Position numbers and translations under genes: made by a program
NCBI GenBank assembly: GCA_026692905.1
Contig: JAPLNL010000055.1
Location: forward strand, 1-34,319
Direction: 5' to 3'
Source: Planctomycetota bacterium
GTDB lineage: Bacteria; Planctomycetota; Planctomycetia; Pirellulales; Pirellulaceae
DNA length: 34,319 bases
The notes under the pieces: generated by a model
Told to the model about the DNA's origin: nothing
The model's input: the letters and a program-made list of their open reading frames with translations, nothing else
The model's database searches: none
In this document: positions 8,025 through 16,174 of the stretch, in pieces
Layout of the letters: each line of letters opens with the position of its first letter
Numbering within the stretch: the stretch's first letter is position 1

Positions 8025-8600
8025 GAACTGCGATCTGTTGTCCCATTTGGTACACAAGTCAAATCGCAAAGCCTTGTATCAGGGATCATTGGCCATTTGC
8101 GGAGTCTTTCCACATAACAACTGCAGCTCGTAGTAGGCCTTGGCTGGTTGGAAGCAGATCTGCGACGACGTTGAGCTTCAAATCGATGGCCAGGAAGAGT
8201 GTGTCGAGCAGGATTGAGAAAAAGATATTCTGATTGTTCCAGCTGAATGTTGATGTTTCCGCAAATGTCCATTTTCATGTGACCAAAGGTGTCAAATAGG
8301 TCGCGTTCAATACCCCCACTACATTAGTCACAAGCTAGCAATTCGTGGACGCTGGTCTTTAACGAGTCTCAAGGATGCGTTTCAACATGAGTGGAAGAGT
8401 GATCGCCTATGCCTACTTACAACCCCAAGCAACTCGGTGAACCAGAGGTCGAACCACATTCCGTGATAGCTCGGGTCGGACAACGGGCTCTGCAAGCAGT
8501 AATCGGCGGTAGGATCAATGATTGACTTGCCGGGGAAAACCAGTAGAGTCGATAGTGTTTTGCAGTGATCTACTTGATCGTCAGATCCATCTTATTTAGA
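8025..8600 (-). pseudogene. Decayed coding sequence of unknown family, several frames
   Basis: On the minus strand, three separate frames read like protein but none forms a complete gene. At 8382-8597 a frame contains VFPGKSIIDPTADYCLQSPL and then YHGMWFDLWFTELLGV. At about 8150-8310 the reading ERDLFDTFGHMKMDICGNIN continues with IQLEQSEYLF. At about 8090-8260, in another frame, the reading is NIFFSILLDTLFLAIDLKLN followed by VVADLLP. Stops and shifts separate them and no start codon with a ribosome-binding site is seen. This is best explained as one frameshifted gene or two remnants. The family is not recognised. Confidence 0.35.
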
Positions 8601-8755
8601 TGTGTTGCAAATGGCCGAAAGAATCGACCGGTTGATCGGTAGTGCATTGTTGCAAAGTCGCAGGTTAAAAAGTAATACTAACAGACCGCACTAAAACCAT
8701 CCAACGCGTCTGCGAACAAATTGCAGCAAAAGAAATTGCAATCGCAAAGCAAGTC

Positions 8756-9256
8756 TTGGCGTCTGAGTACCCGTTTGTTTCAATTCAGAAGACTTCCAGA
8801 AATTACACGCCTTTGCTGATGACTGAAATTTTTATTCGTGACGGATTCATTGATCGCTACCGTGGTACTCGACTTGTCTATCCACCAGTCCTCCGCCTCT
8901 TGTCCCATTATCTGGAAGGTGAGTTTCCATATCACAAAAACGGAAAGATGTCCGAGGGTCACATCGCATATTGGGAGCTCTTTCCAACTATCGATCATGT
9001 GGATCCTGTTGCACGTGGTGGCGCTGATACGAAGGAGAATTGGGTTTGTTGCTCCATGTTAACGAACAGCATCAAATCGAATTGGACGTTAGAGCAATTA
9101 CAGTGGAAGATGCACGATCGCGGTGATTTCAAAGTTTGGGATGGCATGACTGTTTGGTTTCTAGAGCAAATGTCTAAAGACCCTAATGCACCGAAAACTC
9201 CGTACCTGCAAAAATGGCACAACGCTGCTAAAAGTGCCATGGCCAAGAATGGTTGA
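8756..9256 (+). CDS. HNH endonuclease family protein
   Basis: The C-terminal half carries an HNH nuclease core: FPTIDHVDPVARGGAD (Asp80-His81 from the TTG start), then KENWVCCSMLTNSIKSNW with the Asn residues of the fold (about 95 and 104). Upstream, IFIRDGFIDRYRG fits the RDG...YxG entry of HNH domains. However, the zinc-binding Cys pairs are absent there, so this belongs to a Cys-less branch. The start is uncertain: TTG at 8756 gives 166 residues, but the frame continues open and coding-like to about 8673 (TIQRVCEQIAAKEIAIAKQV) without ATG or GTG, so the 5' end may be lost. The last codons overlap the start of the next gene. It may act on DNA or RNA as a defence nuclease or toxin. Confidence 0.8.
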   Translation: MASEYPFVSIQKTSRNYTPLLMTEIFIRDGFIDRYRGTRLVYPPVLRLLSHYLEGEFPYHKNGKMSEGHIAYWELFPTIDHVDPVARGGADTKENWVCCSMLTNSIKSNWTLEQLQWKMHDRGDFKVWDGMTVWFLEQMSKDPNAPKTPYLQKWHNAAKSAMAKNG

Positions 9257-9521
9257 CCAACCACGAAACTGTGCTGTCATTTCACTTCGGCAAATCGTTT
9301 TTGGTATCGCTCCGATTCTGCACGTAGTCCACGACGAAGATGACCACGGTTGGCAATTTCTGAACCTCGACGATGCACGAGAGGAGGACGCGTCTGTCGT
9401 TACGCTTGAGGAGATTGTTAAGCTTGATCCAACAGTCCTTGCGTTAGCTGATATCCCACCAGGCTGGCGAGCCTGGCGGAAATCCGTGACGCATGAGTGG
9501 AATCGTGAGCCGAAGGAATAA
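9249..9521 (+). CDS. Small acidic protein coupled to the HNH gene (candidate immunity or antitoxin protein)
   Basis: This 90-residue protein starts at the ATG at 9249 (MVDQPRNCAVISLRQIVFG), inside the last three codons of the HNH gene, which implies coupled translation. An in-frame alternative start at 9186 would lie fully inside the HNH gene and is not preferred. Recognisable patterns are VVHDEDDHGWQFL and DPTVLALADIPPGWRAWR, a compact motif pair that recurs in small hypothetical proteins. The acidic central part and the coupling to a nuclease gene suggest an inhibitor or immunity protein, but this is inference. It could also be a housekeeping hypothetical that moved with its neighbour. Confidence 0.75.
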   Translation: MVDQPRNCAVISLRQIVFGIAPILHVVHDEDDHGWQFLNLDDAREEDASVVTLEEIVKLDPTVLALADIPPGWRAWRKSVTHEWNREPKE

Positions 9522-9625
9522 TCAACCATATCCAATATTTGCCATATACCTTTCGACTCGTTACAACAGGAGTTCTACGTCGGTCAACGCTAGACCAATT
9601 TCGCCCTACCATCGAGAGATTTGAA

Positions 9626-10408
9626 ATGCGTTTTTTGCTGCTTTGCATCTTACTTGCATCTGGATGGATGGCGCCTGTCTACGCCCAACAACCAAAGGCG
9701 ATTACCAATAGCATTGGGATGAAGCTGGTACTGATTCCTCCTGGTACGTTTATGATGGGATCGCCTGTTGAGGAGGTCGGAAGGAAGGGCGACGAGAAGC
9801 AGCATGAAGTGACGATAAGCGAGTCCTATTATCTTGGTGTATACGAGGTGACCCAAGGTGAGTATGAAAAGGTGACAGGAGCAAACCCGAGCGGCTTCAA
9901 GGGAACGAAGAACCCTGTAGAAATGGTTAGTTGGGAAGAAGCGGTTTCATTTTGTAAAAAGCTATCCGAAATGCCGAACGAGAAAGCGGCTGGTCGGGAG
10001 TATCGATTACCAACAGAAGCTGAATGGGAGTACGCGTGCCGGGCTGGTAGCAGCAAAGCATATTCATTTGGTGACTCGCTGGACTCGCTTGGGTCGTATG
10101 GGTGGTTTAAAGGAAACCTTGACGGCCAGACACATCCTGTGGGCGAGAAGAAGGCGAACGCATGGGGCTTGTATGACATGCACGGTAATGTTTGGGAGTG
10201 GTGTCAGGATTGGTATGCTGCCTATCCACCAGATGCTTCGACCGATCCACAACAAGGTCCTAATGGGGGCTCGAATCCGGTGGGCCGGGGCGGCGGTTGG
10301 AACTACGATGCTGACCTCTGCCGGTCGGCGGTTCGGGGTAGGTTCGCTCCGAGGGCTCGCTTAAACTACTACGGCTTCCGTGTTGCTCTGACTCCGTCTG
10401 TCAAGTAG
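9626..10408 (+). CDS. Secreted FGE/SUMF1-fold protein
   Basis: This 260-residue protein has a signal peptide (MRFLLLCILLASGWMAPVYA, cleavage before QQ) followed by a full formylglycine-generating-enzyme fold. Family blocks in order are SIGMKLVLIPPGTFMMGS, YEVTQGEYEKVTG, VEMVSWEEAVSFCKKL, YRLPTEAEWEYACRAG, AWGLYDMHGNVWEWCQDWY and the end block GRGGGWNYDADLC...YYGFRVAL. Aligned by eye to sulfatase-activating FGE, the first of the two active-site Cys positions in the final block is Tyr (WNYDADLC), so only one Cys remains. It is therefore probably not a sulfatase activator but a binding or unrelated FGE-fold protein of the kind abundant in Planctomycetes. The start was chosen because the signal peptide begins there. 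The frame is open upstream from 9539. Confidence 0.9.
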   Translation: MRFLLLCILLASGWMAPVYAQQPKAITNSIGMKLVLIPPGTFMMGSPVEEVGRKGDEKQHEVTISESYYLGVYEVTQGEYEKVTGANPSGFKGTKNPVEMVSWEEAVSFCKKLSEMPNEKAAGREYRLPTEAEWEYACRAGSSKAYSFGDSLDSLGSYGWFKGNLDGQTHPVGEKKANAWGLYDMHGNVWEWCQDWYAAYPPDASTDPQQGPNGGSNPVGRGGGWNYDADLCRSAVRGRFAPRARLNYYGFRVALTPSVK

Positions 10409-10470
10409 CCAGAGGCGAAACAGTTACCCTTTCCGATTTCCACAGGTATGCGGCTGACTTAACGTACTGT

Positions 10471-11217
10471 TTACTGCAATGCAAGGAAACTACCCTGATC
10501 GATCATCAAGGGCTTTCCCTTCAAGTTTTGAAACGCCTCTCGTTGATCGGCGGTCAGTACTTTCAAAATTTTTGCCGAACGTTCGTCCTTTAGATTGAGG
10601 TAGTTAGGTCCATCGTAATTCTTCCCCATTTTTACTTTTGCGCCTTCAGCTCTAGTGATTGCCATATGAATTGATCTAATTTCTTGTCGCTGAGCATCAG
10701 TCAGTTCAAGTTCTTGGGCGACCGCGGAGTCGCTGAGGACGTCGGCGTCGTCATTCAATGAGGTGCGACCAAGACCAAAAAGGCGAGCGTTCGAAGAAAG
10801 GGTCCCATATTGCAAATGAATTTGGTGCAGACGCATTTGTTGCTCGGGCGTGAGCAAGCTGTTGATTTGTTCGGCGTACTTCTTCCGAATCGTATGCAGA
10901 ATCTCCGGATTTTTACCCACTAGCTCTTTTGGTAAAAAGATTCTCGCTCTAGGATCATCACTGGATCTAGCCTTACCGAGTGCTTCTTCAAATTCCGCTT
11001 GAACCTGACGTTGTAGGTCTTTTAACTTGCCTGCCGCTTCGTCATCGAGCCCAAGATCAGAAGCGACCGCTGCAAGTTGCATGAATTGGAGTGGCACACT
11101 TTTTCGCCAACCGAAATCGCCTGGCGGTCCATACACTTCAGCTTGTACAAGCGTCGTGTCGCTCAAGACAAATGCGACAAACGAAAATATCAGGGTGCGA
11201 ACGCAAATCTTAATCAT
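10471..11217 (-). CDS. Secreted helical protein, Spy/CpxP-like architecture
   Basis: This 248-residue protein has a signal peptide (RTLIFSFVAFVLSDTTLVQA) and a helical body. LQLNDEQ-type phrases recur: LGLDDEAAGKLKDLQRQ, INSLLTPEQQMRLHQIHLQ, ELELTDAQRQEIRSIH and KVLTADQREAFQNLKG. Repeated 'LTxxQxxxLxxI' helices are typical of a planctomycete family of secreted proteins with Spy/CpxP-like organisation. A periplasmic chaperone or sensor role is possible but unproven. The start at 11217 is preceded by GGAGGAG about 13 bases upstream, slightly distant. A related gene lies on the opposite strand at 11573, so the pair is divergently transcribed from the shared 11218-11572 region. Confidence 0.8.
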   Translation of the reverse strand: MIKICVRTLIFSFVAFVLSDTTLVQAEVYGPPGDFGWRKSVPLQFMQLAAVASDLGLDDEAAGKLKDLQRQVQAEFEEALGKARSSDDPRARIFLPKELVGKNPEILHTIRKKYAEQINSLLTPEQQMRLHQIHLQYGTLSSNARLFGLGRTSLNDDADVLSDSAVAQELELTDAQRQEIRSIHMAITRAEGAKVKMGKNYDGPNYLNLKDERSAKILKVLTADQREAFQNLKGKPLMIDQGSFLALQ

Positions 11218-11572
11218 CGTACTGAAACCGCTCCTCCCACGGCAGACTCAGCCCATGTAGTGCAAGGAACGAATCGCCAGCTTGATTTTCATTCCGAGAT
11301 GGAATTGGTACACCTAGATTTTGAAGAGAAGTCGTTGAATTGTCAATCTAGCTTATAAACCATGATTGAGACTGATAGATTCGGCAGGGAGGCCAACATT
11401 ATGGATTTGGAAGTTGCGCGCCTTGAGCTTGTTTCACCCGGCTGATCTCCAGAGTTGATGTGACACCACTTGCGTTTTGGAGCGAAACTGTCATTTGCTG
11501 CGAAACTTGGGGAAAGAGGTTAACATGTAAGGATAATTCAAGAAATGACATCGCAAAATAGGGAATTGAACA
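11218..11572. promoter_or_regulatory. Divergent intergenic region between two related secreted-protein genes
   Basis: The two Spy/CpxP-like genes are transcribed away from each other from this 355-base stretch, so it must contain both promoters. No confident -35/-10 pair or operator could be picked out by eye, and no gene is seen inside. Confidence 0.4.
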
Positions 11573-12172
11573 ATGGACCAGAAAAGTGCTTGGCTGGTAC
11601 TCTCTGTGTGTTTGGCAATTATGCTTTCAAGTGACACCGCCAATGGCCAACTTGATGGAGACGATCGATTGCCATCGCCCCCGTGGCGTCAAGGAATTCC
11701 CCTTCCCTTGGTATTAATCAAAGAAGTTCAAGTCGATATCGCGATGAACGACGAAAGCATCAAGAAAATAAAAGGCATGTTGGAAGAGAAGGGCATAGTT
11801 GGCAGAAACCGCGTTGAACACTCGAAAATATCTAGCGATGAACTGATTCAGAGAACTTTAAGTGAAGTACTTAGTCTCGAACAAATCGATCGCTTGCATC
11901 AAATCCATGTACAACAAATGGGTAAGCATGCAGTATTGGATGCGAACGTTGCAAAAACTATTGGTCTCAACGACGACGAGTTAAGGCAACTTCGCGTTGC
12001 ACAGAGAACATATTTCCAGGAGAGCAGAGCGAATGCTAAGAAGCGAGAAACTGCATCACTATCGAAGATCGAAGCAAAGCGGGACAGAGAATGGGACTCG
12101 ATTATGACAGCCGAAAGGAAAATTGCTCTCGCGAAACTTGGCGGAAAGAAGCTGAATCTGCGAAGTCTGTAG
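11573..12172 (+). CDS. Secreted helical protein related to the gene at 10471
   Basis: This 199-residue protein has a signal peptide (SAWLVLSVCLAIMLSSDTANG) and a charged helical body. It shares the design of the neighbour: PPWRQGIPLPLVLIKE near the start matches FGWRKSVPLQFMQLAA. EVLSLEQIDRLHQIHVQQMG matches SLLTPEQQMRLHQIHLQYG, and the phrase TIGLNDDELRQLR matches the ELTDAQRQEIR type. The two therefore look like diverged paralogues, and this one is shorter in the middle. The start has GGGA about 8 bases upstream. Basic residues dominate the C-terminus (AKKRETASLSKIEAKRDRE). The function is unknown; an extracytoplasmic chaperone-like role is only a suggestion from the fold type. Confidence 0.8.
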   Translation: MDQKSAWLVLSVCLAIMLSSDTANGQLDGDDRLPSPPWRQGIPLPLVLIKEVQVDIAMNDESIKKIKGMLEEKGIVGRNRVEHSKISSDELIQRTLSEVLSLEQIDRLHQIHVQQMGKHAVLDANVAKTIGLNDDELRQLRVAQRTYFQESRANAKKRETASLSKIEAKRDREWDSIMTAERKIALAKLGGKKLNLRSL

Positions 12173-12316
12173 CCGTCGGACTTCAGTTTCCGCATTTATG
12201 TGCTGCAAAAAACCTGCAGCAGCCAACTGGGGACATGAAGCTAGATCTAGACGCGAATCCAGCCTCAGTCCAATCTGTGGAAGTGTAAGTGGCAGACGCT
12301 GGTTGCTGGCTATATC

Positions 12317-12594
12317 GATCCAGCAGGAGTACGACGCTTTCCACAGTGGGTAATCGCTCTGGCTTACGAAACGAGCCATCCCTTGCCTTTTGATAGCAGC
12401 GAGAACCATAGCCAAACAACCGCCAATGTGATGACTACAGTTGGCATCACGGCACCGGTCGGCCCCATTACCCGCAAGCCCCCAGCAATCAACATCGTGT
12501 ACACCATCTGAATCAACACGGCCACTAAGGAAAGCGCCAGACGCTAGGAAACTGCTAGTCCGATCCTGCAGGAGTACGACGCTTTCCACAGTGG
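12317..12594 (+). repeat. 33-bp direct repeats flanking a gene fragment
   Basis: Positions 12317-12349 and 12562-12594 are 33-base direct repeats differing at one base (core GCAGGAGTACGACGCTTTCC). A second 25-base pair (GAATCCAGC...CTGTG) at 12255-12279 and 12608-12632 shows three mismatches. The 212 bases between the 33-base copies hold a membrane-protein fragment. Confidence 0.8.
12364..12543 (-). pseudogene. Fragment of a small membrane protein
   Basis: On the minus strand a frame of about 59 codons, closed by a stop at both ends, encodes two clear hydrophobic helices: LALSLVAVLIQMVYTMLIAG and VMPTVVITLAVVWLWFSLL. It ends LSKGKGWLVS. No start codon with a ribosome-binding site exists, and an in-frame stop lies immediately upstream. 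It looks like the C-terminal piece of a membrane protein. It fits exactly inside the 33-base direct repeats, which suggests an insertion or duplication scar. Confidence 0.5.
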
Positions 12595-12676
12595 ATACCG
12601 AAGTCGTGAATCCAGCTTCATTCCAACCTGTGAAAATCACGCTCGGTTTTGCCGGTGAATGGTTACTGCGAACTCG

Positions 12677-12709
12677 CTCCGGTTTGACACGCGTTTGACA
12701 CGCCGGAGC
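12677..12709 (+). repeat. 33-bp palindromic repeat, copy 2
   Basis: This is identical, base for base, to the minus-strand reading of 7372-7404. It has a CTCCGG/CCGGAG stem and two copies of TTTGACACG inside. It lies in non-coding sequence upstream of the tRNA-Arg gene's 3' side. Confidence 0.85.
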
Positions 12710-12903
12710 GAGGTGTTTACTCGGCTCCCGGCCAAACATCCACCTCCAAGCCGCTGGACTGTACATTCTGCCAGCCACATGGGTTACATTGAAGACGCTC
12801 GCAAGCGTCGAAGAAGCCCCCCCGATGGGTAGGAAATGTACCTAGGTCCATTTTTGGACTTGGGGGGCAGCAAGAATTGACGTAACTCGTTACGCAGTAA
12901 GAA

Positions 12904-12977
<74 letters not shown>

Positions 12978-13068
12978 GCTACACACTGTTCTACGGTCTA
13001 GTACGATTCTGAGCAAGGCCCATCGGATCAGAATTTCAAGGGATGTTCACCTTCCGCTCTAGAACATG

Positions 13069-13944
13069 TTAATTCCTAAATGGCGACTGGAAACCGTCGC
13101 TCGGCGGGTAGTACGTAGGTGCCTGTTGATAATATTCGTCCTGGCCTGCGGGCAACGCGTTCCCTGGGCCAACACCAAACCCAGTGCCAGTTCCATTACT
13201 TCGTCCCCATCCCGGATCTGGCGCGCCATTTCCACTCCAGCCTCCATTTCCACTCCAGCCATTACCATTGGGGGCTAATTGCGCGTTACCATCACCGTTA
13301 ACAATGCCAAGGCCAATTCCGCTTGCGTTGCCGTAAGGCATTGCCATTTGTCCAGCTTGTCCAAACCCTGGATTGGGCATGCCTGGATTGGGCATGCCTG
13401 GATTGGGCATGCCTGGATTGAAGCCTCGTGGAACCAACGCGTTCCATTGGTTGCCTCCCACAACGACTTGTGGTAATTGAGGACCCCATTGGCCATAGGG
13501 AACGCTAAACGGTCTGTTTGGGTAGCGCCACTCGCCATAAGGTCGGGACGGTTGTCCCCATTGTTCCGTCGTCTGATAGTGGTCCGCACTGAATCCTACT
13601 TGCAAGGAACTTCGACTGCTGCGAAAGCCGCTTTTCACGAAATCTGCACGCTCGTTCGATTGAGGTTCGACTGCCATGGCAAATTGATCGACGCGTTGCC
13701 CTTGCTGGTCGTGAGTGTAAGTTGATGCCATCGTCGTCCAGTCGGCGGCAGCTGGCTTTGCAGGCTTCTTCGCACGCTTGATGGGTAGAACTTCGCTCTC
13801 GCATGAAGCCTGTTCCGTCGCAATTTTGGTTGGTGAACTTTTCTCTGGCAGTGATTCGGTCTGCGCGTAAGCAATGTAGCTCGACCCAAAAGCTGCCAAG
13901 CCAAATGTAGCGATTCGTACGATTGAGTAAGATTGCGTGCTCAT
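13069..13944 (-). CDS. Secreted low-complexity Gly/Pro/Asn-rich protein
   Basis: The start at 13944 (MSTQSYSIVRIATFGLAAFG) gives 291 residues with a signal peptide ending near AYAQ, and AAGG lies just upstream. A longer frame to 14127 overlaps the next gene and is rejected; an ATG at 13974 is also possible. The middle of the protein has aromatic and proline-rich stretches. It also has a short tandem array NPGMPNPGMPNPGMPNPGF, encoded by 15-base DNA repeats at about 13366-13425, and WSGNGGWSGNG. The C-terminus ends YYPPSDGFQSPFRN. There is no recognisable domain. It is probably extracellular or part of the cell wall or protein envelope, and repeat number may vary between strains. Confidence 0.65.
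   Translation of the reverse strand: MSTQSYSIVRIATFGLAAFGSSYIAYAQTESLPEKSSPTKIATEQASCESEVLPIKRAKKPAKPAAADWTTMASTYTHDQQGQRVDQFAMAVEPQSNERADFVKSGFRSSRSSLQVGFSADHYQTTEQWGQPSRPYGEWRYPNRPFSVPYGQWGPQLPQVVVGGNQWNALVPRGFNPGMPNPGMPNPGMPNPGFGQAGQMAMPYGNASGIGLGIVNGDGNAQLAPNGNGWSGNGGWSGNGAPDPGWGRSNGTGTGFGVGPGNALPAGQDEYYQQAPTYYPPSDGFQSPFRN
13366..13425 (-). repeat. 15-bp in-frame tandem repeats inside the secreted protein gene
   Basis: The 15-base plus-strand unit GCCTGGATTGGGCAT occurs three times in a row at about 13366-13425, with a degenerate fourth copy. On the minus strand it encodes the repeating pentapeptide NPGMP. The unit length keeps the frame, so gain or loss of copies changes only protein length. 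Confidence 0.8.
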
Positions 13945-14062
13945 AGACCTTAGACTAGTCGCTTGCAAATCCATTCCAACAGTTTGTAGTCGGTCGATGA
14001 GGATTTTATGGCAAACGAATCCGATTGTATCGATTATGCAGACTACGCCTAAGCCCGTTTTC

Positions 14063-16174
14063 TCATCTTGATCGCAGAAAAAGAATTGCGACGGACGCCC
14101 AGTAGTAAGCCGAATAGCCCAAGCCAATTGTGGTCCATCGCCACATGCTCACCCACCGTTGGTTTGCAAACCAGTCCCTGCCTGCCAGATCAAATGGCAA
14201 GGCAGCAATGAAACCAGTAAGGAATACCCATTCGAAAACCAAACTAAGCCTGCGGCAGAGCAGGAAGTAAATCACACAGGTTGCGAGCAAGAACAACACA
14301 GCTAACCATGACTGGAAGCGCCGGGCCCTACTTAGTTTTACAGATCGTATGCTCAAGTTGTCTACTGCAACTTGCCATGCGACATAAAGGCATAGCTGCC
14401 AAGTGAAAATGAATTCCTCGGTCCATCGACTTAGTATGGTCGTTCCTAGCGCCCCGAATACGAACATCAGGCCCCACCCTAAAGTCGCTCCGATGCTGAA
14501 TCGCTGTCGCGATAGAGTTACCCCGTCGTTTTTATTTCCTGCCAAGGAAAACTGCCAAATTAGGCTTGAAGTTTCGACGCAAACGTACGATGCCCCGACC
14601 ATCAGCAGGCTTACCCAGTACCATCTCCAAAGCCATTTCACAGTTGGCAGGTCAAAAAGATACTCAGGTTCGATTCCGATTAGAATCCTCGCAAGGTCTT
14701 GAACTTGCCCTTGCTTGATTTGGCTTGCCGATACTGCTCTGGCTTTTAACTGTGGATCAAGTGATTCGGGGCGGCCCAAATAAACGCAAACAGCTCGACT
14801 ATGGTTGCGAACGAACAACCGCTTTTGAGATATCGCAGGCTGTGTCCAACAGATTTCACCACTGAGGAGCGTTGTTCGAGCAAGCTCGTCGTACTTTTCC
14901 CGACTCGCTTTCGCCAAGATCAACTCACCCAAATCATTCATCAAGACCAGTTTGTTATCCGCAACGAGTACCGTTGCATGTCCAATGTTCTTCTCGCCGG
15001 ACGGAGATTCAGAAATCATTCCAGCATCGCCTGAGGCATTGATCGAATTTCGCTGCAGTCGGCCTGTTCCGACAGACCATAGTTCCGCGCCTGAACGAAA
15101 GTCAACGCATCGAAAAATTCCTCGGCTCGTTCGGTGCGTCTTTGCCTGCGCCTCATGGAGGTCAAACCCGAAGAGGGCTCCTTCGTGCAATACACTCGAA
15201 AAAATGTCGTTCGACATCAACTTGCTTTGTCGAACGAGTCGGATTTGCTGCTCAGTACTCCCCGTTATTTCAAGCAAATCTGAGCCGCGTTGAAAGGCTC
15301 CAGATATCCAGAGAAAGGGTTCATCGTAGATCGGCCAAGCAGAATGCTCGTCATACCCGCTTGACAAGCTGTATCGCCAGAGTTGTTCGCCCGATTCGCT
15401 ATCGTGACCTACGATGGCATTTTGTAAGTAACATACAATGCAGCTTCGCCCATGAAACACGATTGGGTATGCTGAGCAATAGCTCGCTTCTGATTCCTTG
15501 CTTGTGGAATTAGACAATGGAACGATTGGCTTGTTATCAACGGCTTTCCATTTTGTTTCCCCGGTCCTTTTGTTCAGAGCAACAATACTCGCATCACGTG
15601 CGCCGACAGGCAAGACGACACTATCCCCGACCACAATTGGAGAACACGCGTAGCCGAAGCCCGGGGCTTTGACACCGAACCTCTGCTCCAGTTCCATCGA
15701 CCATACCTTGACGCCCGAATCAGCATTCAAACATGAGACAAGACCGGAGGGACTTGTGAAGTAAACGAAGCCGCCGGCAAACGATGGCGTAGATCGCGGT
15801 CCTGGATAGACGCCGGCTGGGTCGTAGGGCCAATCATAGCGGTATTCCCATTTTGTCTTTCCACTATCGGCCTCCATGCAGATGAGGTATTGGCCACTAA
15901 GATGTTGATATTGCGTCGCAACGCATTGGTCCCACGCGATAAATGCCGAGTAGCCTTGCCCGAGCTCTCGACTCCATAAAACAGGAGGGCCTTCGGCTGG
16001 CCATCGATCCGCGAGCTCCTTCTCGGATGAATGCCCGTCAAACGCAGCTCCGCGGATGGTTGGCCAATTAGTTGTACTGTTGCTGCGTACTTCCTGGCTG
16101 ATCCCGTTGGCGCAAAACAAAGTAAGGGCAAAGAGGCAAACAATCAGATGGGGGAATAAGACGTGAGCGATCAT
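14063..16174 (-). CDS. PQQ-type beta-propeller protein with C-terminal six-helix membrane domain
   Basis: This 703-residue protein has a signal peptide (LFPHLIVCLFALTLFCANGI) and an eight-bladed-like PQQ/BamB beta-propeller. Blade motifs of the G-x-x-x-W type are visible, for example GQYLICMEADSGKTKWEY, GLVSCLNADSGVKVWSM, DASIVALNKRTGETKWKA, NAIVGHDSESGEQLWRY and GIFRCVDFRSGAELWSVG. After residue about 500, membrane helices follow: WYWVSLLMVGASYVCV, LGWGLMFVFGALGTTIL, WQLCLYVAWQVAV, WLAVLFLLATCVIYFLLC, EWVFLTGFIAALPF and LGYSAYYWASVAILFL. The start is at the ATG at 16174. PQQ is not necessarily bound; many BamB-like propellers bind proteins. Fusion of a periplasmic propeller to a polytopic membrane domain is uncommon. 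The function is unknown. It is divergent from the moxR operon. Confidence 0.88.
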   Translation of the reverse strand: MIAHVLFPHLIVCLFALTLFCANGISQEVRSNSTTNWPTIRGAAFDGHSSEKELADRWPAEGPPVLWSRELGQGYSAFIAWDQCVATQYQHLSGQYLICMEADSGKTKWEYRYDWPYDPAGVYPGPRSTPSFAGGFVYFTSPSGLVSCLNADSGVKVWSMELEQRFGVKAPGFGYACSPIVVGDSVVLPVGARDASIVALNKRTGETKWKAVDNKPIVPLSNSTSKESEASYCSAYPIVFHGRSCIVCYLQNAIVGHDSESGEQLWRYSLSSGYDEHSAWPIYDEPFLWISGAFQRGSDLLEITGSTEQQIRLVRQSKLMSNDIFSSVLHEGALFGFDLHEAQAKTHRTSRGIFRCVDFRSGAELWSVGTGRLQRNSINASGDAGMISESPSGEKNIGHATVLVADNKLVLMNDLGELILAKASREKYDELARTTLLSGEICWTQPAISQKRLFVRNHSRAVCVYLGRPESLDPQLKARAVSASQIKQGQVQDLARILIGIEPEYLFDLPTVKWLWRWYWVSLLMVGASYVCVETSSLIWQFSLAGNKNDGVTLSRQRFSIGATLGWGLMFVFGALGTTILSRWTEEFIFTWQLCLYVAWQVAVDNLSIRSVKLSRARRFQSWLAVLFLLATCVIYFLLCRRLSLVFEWVFLTGFIAALPFDLAGRDWFANQRWVSMWRWTTIGLGYSAYYWASVAILFLRSR

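Noticed and set aside
8021-8278. 85-codon minus-strand frame as a single gene
   Set aside because: Only part of it is protein-like, and the sense moves to another frame; treated as a decayed region.
13945-14127. N-terminal extension of the Gly/Pro/Asn-rich protein
   Set aside because: It overlaps the end of the propeller gene and has no signal peptide; the shorter form starts at a signal peptide.
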